This document shows positions 15,521-15,887 of a stretch of DNA of 15,887 nt, piece after piece. The notes under the pieces were generated by a model that saw only the letters and a list, made by a program, of their open reading frames with translations, was not told where the DNA came from and made no database searches. Positions within the stretch are counted from its first letter, which is position 1. Each line of letters starts with the position of its first letter. The position numbers and the translations under genes were made by a program. The DNA is from Victivallales bacterium (GTDB lineage: Bacteria > Verrucomicrobiota > Lentisphaeria > Victivallales > Victivallaceae): positions 1 through 15,887 of the forward strand of contig JAHOYW010000143.1 of NCBI GenBank assembly GCA_019038735.1, given 5' to 3'.

Positions 15521-15552
15521 AAGTTTTAAGGGTTAAGGGTTAAGGGTTAAGG
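15521..15552 (+). repeat. Left arm of telomere-like inverted-repeat element
   Basis: The arm consists of AAGTTTT followed by tandem AAGGGTT units. Its first 24 bases (15521-15544) are the perfect reverse complement of 15694-15717. It begins 9 bp before the Sel1 start codon on the opposite strand. Confidence 0.85.
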
Positions 15553-15693
15553 AATCTTGTTCTACTTATTGTTTAAATTTTATTCCTTTCCAATATTCTC
15601 TTTTAATAAATTATATATTTCTTTATTCATTATTGTTTTTCTCTTTTCCAAAAGCTAGTAAAAGGATGATGGCTTATAATTTTTTACTTAAAA
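15553..15693. other. AT-rich interior of inverted-repeat element
   Basis: The 141 bp between the arms has no gene I can defend. The longest ATG frame on the minus strand is a 16-codon stretch at 15580-15630 encoding a charged peptide beginning M-N-K-E-I-Y. No Shine-Dalgarno or known match supports it. The interior may be a remnant of a longer insert. Confidence 0.4.
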
Positions 15694-15717
15694 CTTAACC
15701 CTTAACCCTTAAAACTT
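15694..15717 (-). repeat. Right arm of telomere-like inverted-repeat element
   Basis: This 24-bp arm is the perfect reverse complement of 15521-15544. It ends 7 bp from the uvrC stop codon. The last uvrC codons, AAG GGT TAA, are themselves one copy of the arm's repeat unit. Confidence 0.85.
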
Positions 15718-15724
15718 TTCTAAG

Positions 15725-15887
15725 TTAACCCTTTTTATATAGAAATTCAACTATTCTTTCAGCAAAAATTCGTCCCGTTCCAGGAATCTTGCTCATAATC
15801 TCATCCGCGCTAGCTTGACGAAGCTTGCGGATTGAGCCAAAATGACGTAGAATCATTTGTTTTCGTTTAGCACCAATTCCTGGAATG
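15725..15887 (-). CDS. uvrC: UvrABC excinuclease subunit C, C-terminal end (partial)
   Basis: Only the last 53 codons are inside the window; the gene continues past its right edge. The translated tail shows a tandem helix-hairpin-helix: I-P-G-I-G-A-K-R-K-Q near the start, F-G-S-I-R-K-L-R-Q-A-S-A-D-E-I in the middle, and I-P-G-T-G-R-I-F-A-E-R-I close to the end. This is the DNA-binding end of UvrC, which makes both incisions in nucleotide excision repair. The nuclease domains are not visible, so another HhH protein is possible, but the spacing and ending are typical of UvrC. Confidence 0.85.
   Translation of the reverse strand, partial: IPGIGAKRKQMILRHFGSIRKLRQASADEIMSKIPGTGRIFAERIVEFLYKKG

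Noticed and set aside
15580..15630. 16-codon ORF inside the second inverted-repeat element
   Set aside because: Too short, no ribosome site and no similarity to the IVP family that I can show.
15521..15717. Eukaryote-like telomere repeat or contig end
   Set aside because: Only two to four units occur, as an inverted pair inside bacterial sequence with uvrC continuing beyond.

Overview
The window looks like chromosomal DNA of a Gram-negative bacterium, most likely from the PVC superphylum and possibly Lentisphaerota. That placement is inferred from gene content and feel: a short TraR/DksA-type zinc finger gene in front of lspA, a membrane-anchored oligopeptide-binding protein, a Sel1 lipoprotein beside a DUF815-like ATPase, and free-standing four-helix-bundle (IVP) genes bounded by inverted repeats. 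No rRNA or other decisive marker is present. Most genes are on the minus strand and tightly packed, often with overlapping ends.

Layout. Positions 1-1350 hold an AT-rich accessory gene (DUF2806) bracketed by two diverged, inward-facing copies of a structured repeat of about 170 bp. A minus-strand housekeeping operon follows: TraR/DksA zinc finger, lspA (lipoprotein signal peptidase), miaA (tRNA dimethylallyltransferase). A PHP-domain phosphoesterase gene diverges from it and converges on dapB (lysine/meso-diaminopimelate pathway) across a long hairpin. Upstream of dapB sits a complete IVP-type four-helix-bundle gene enclosed by 35-bp perfect inverted repeats. Then come an orphan membrane-anchored SBP family 5 protein and, divergent from it, an unrecognised 98-residue ORF.

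The right half is minus-strand. A hybrid sensor kinase, a TatD-family hydrolase and tcdA have overlapping ends (17 and 8 bp) and read as one transcript. Upstream of them lie a DUF815-like AAA ATPase and a Sel1-repeat lipoprotein 16 bp apart. The window ends in the last 53 codons of uvrC. The uvrC-Sel1 spacer is filled by a second inverted-repeat element whose arms are made of a telomere-like AAGGGTT unit.

The most unusual material is the repeat architecture. The DUF2806 cassette has flanks with four conserved hairpins, two of which keep pairing despite base changes, which suggests an RNA-forming repeat. There are also two short inverted-repeat elements of the same design but unrelated arm sequence, one with an intact IVP gene and one without. 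The protein-coding genes are mostly recognisable families; the 98-residue ORF, DUF2806 and the N-terminal part of the AAA protein remain without function.
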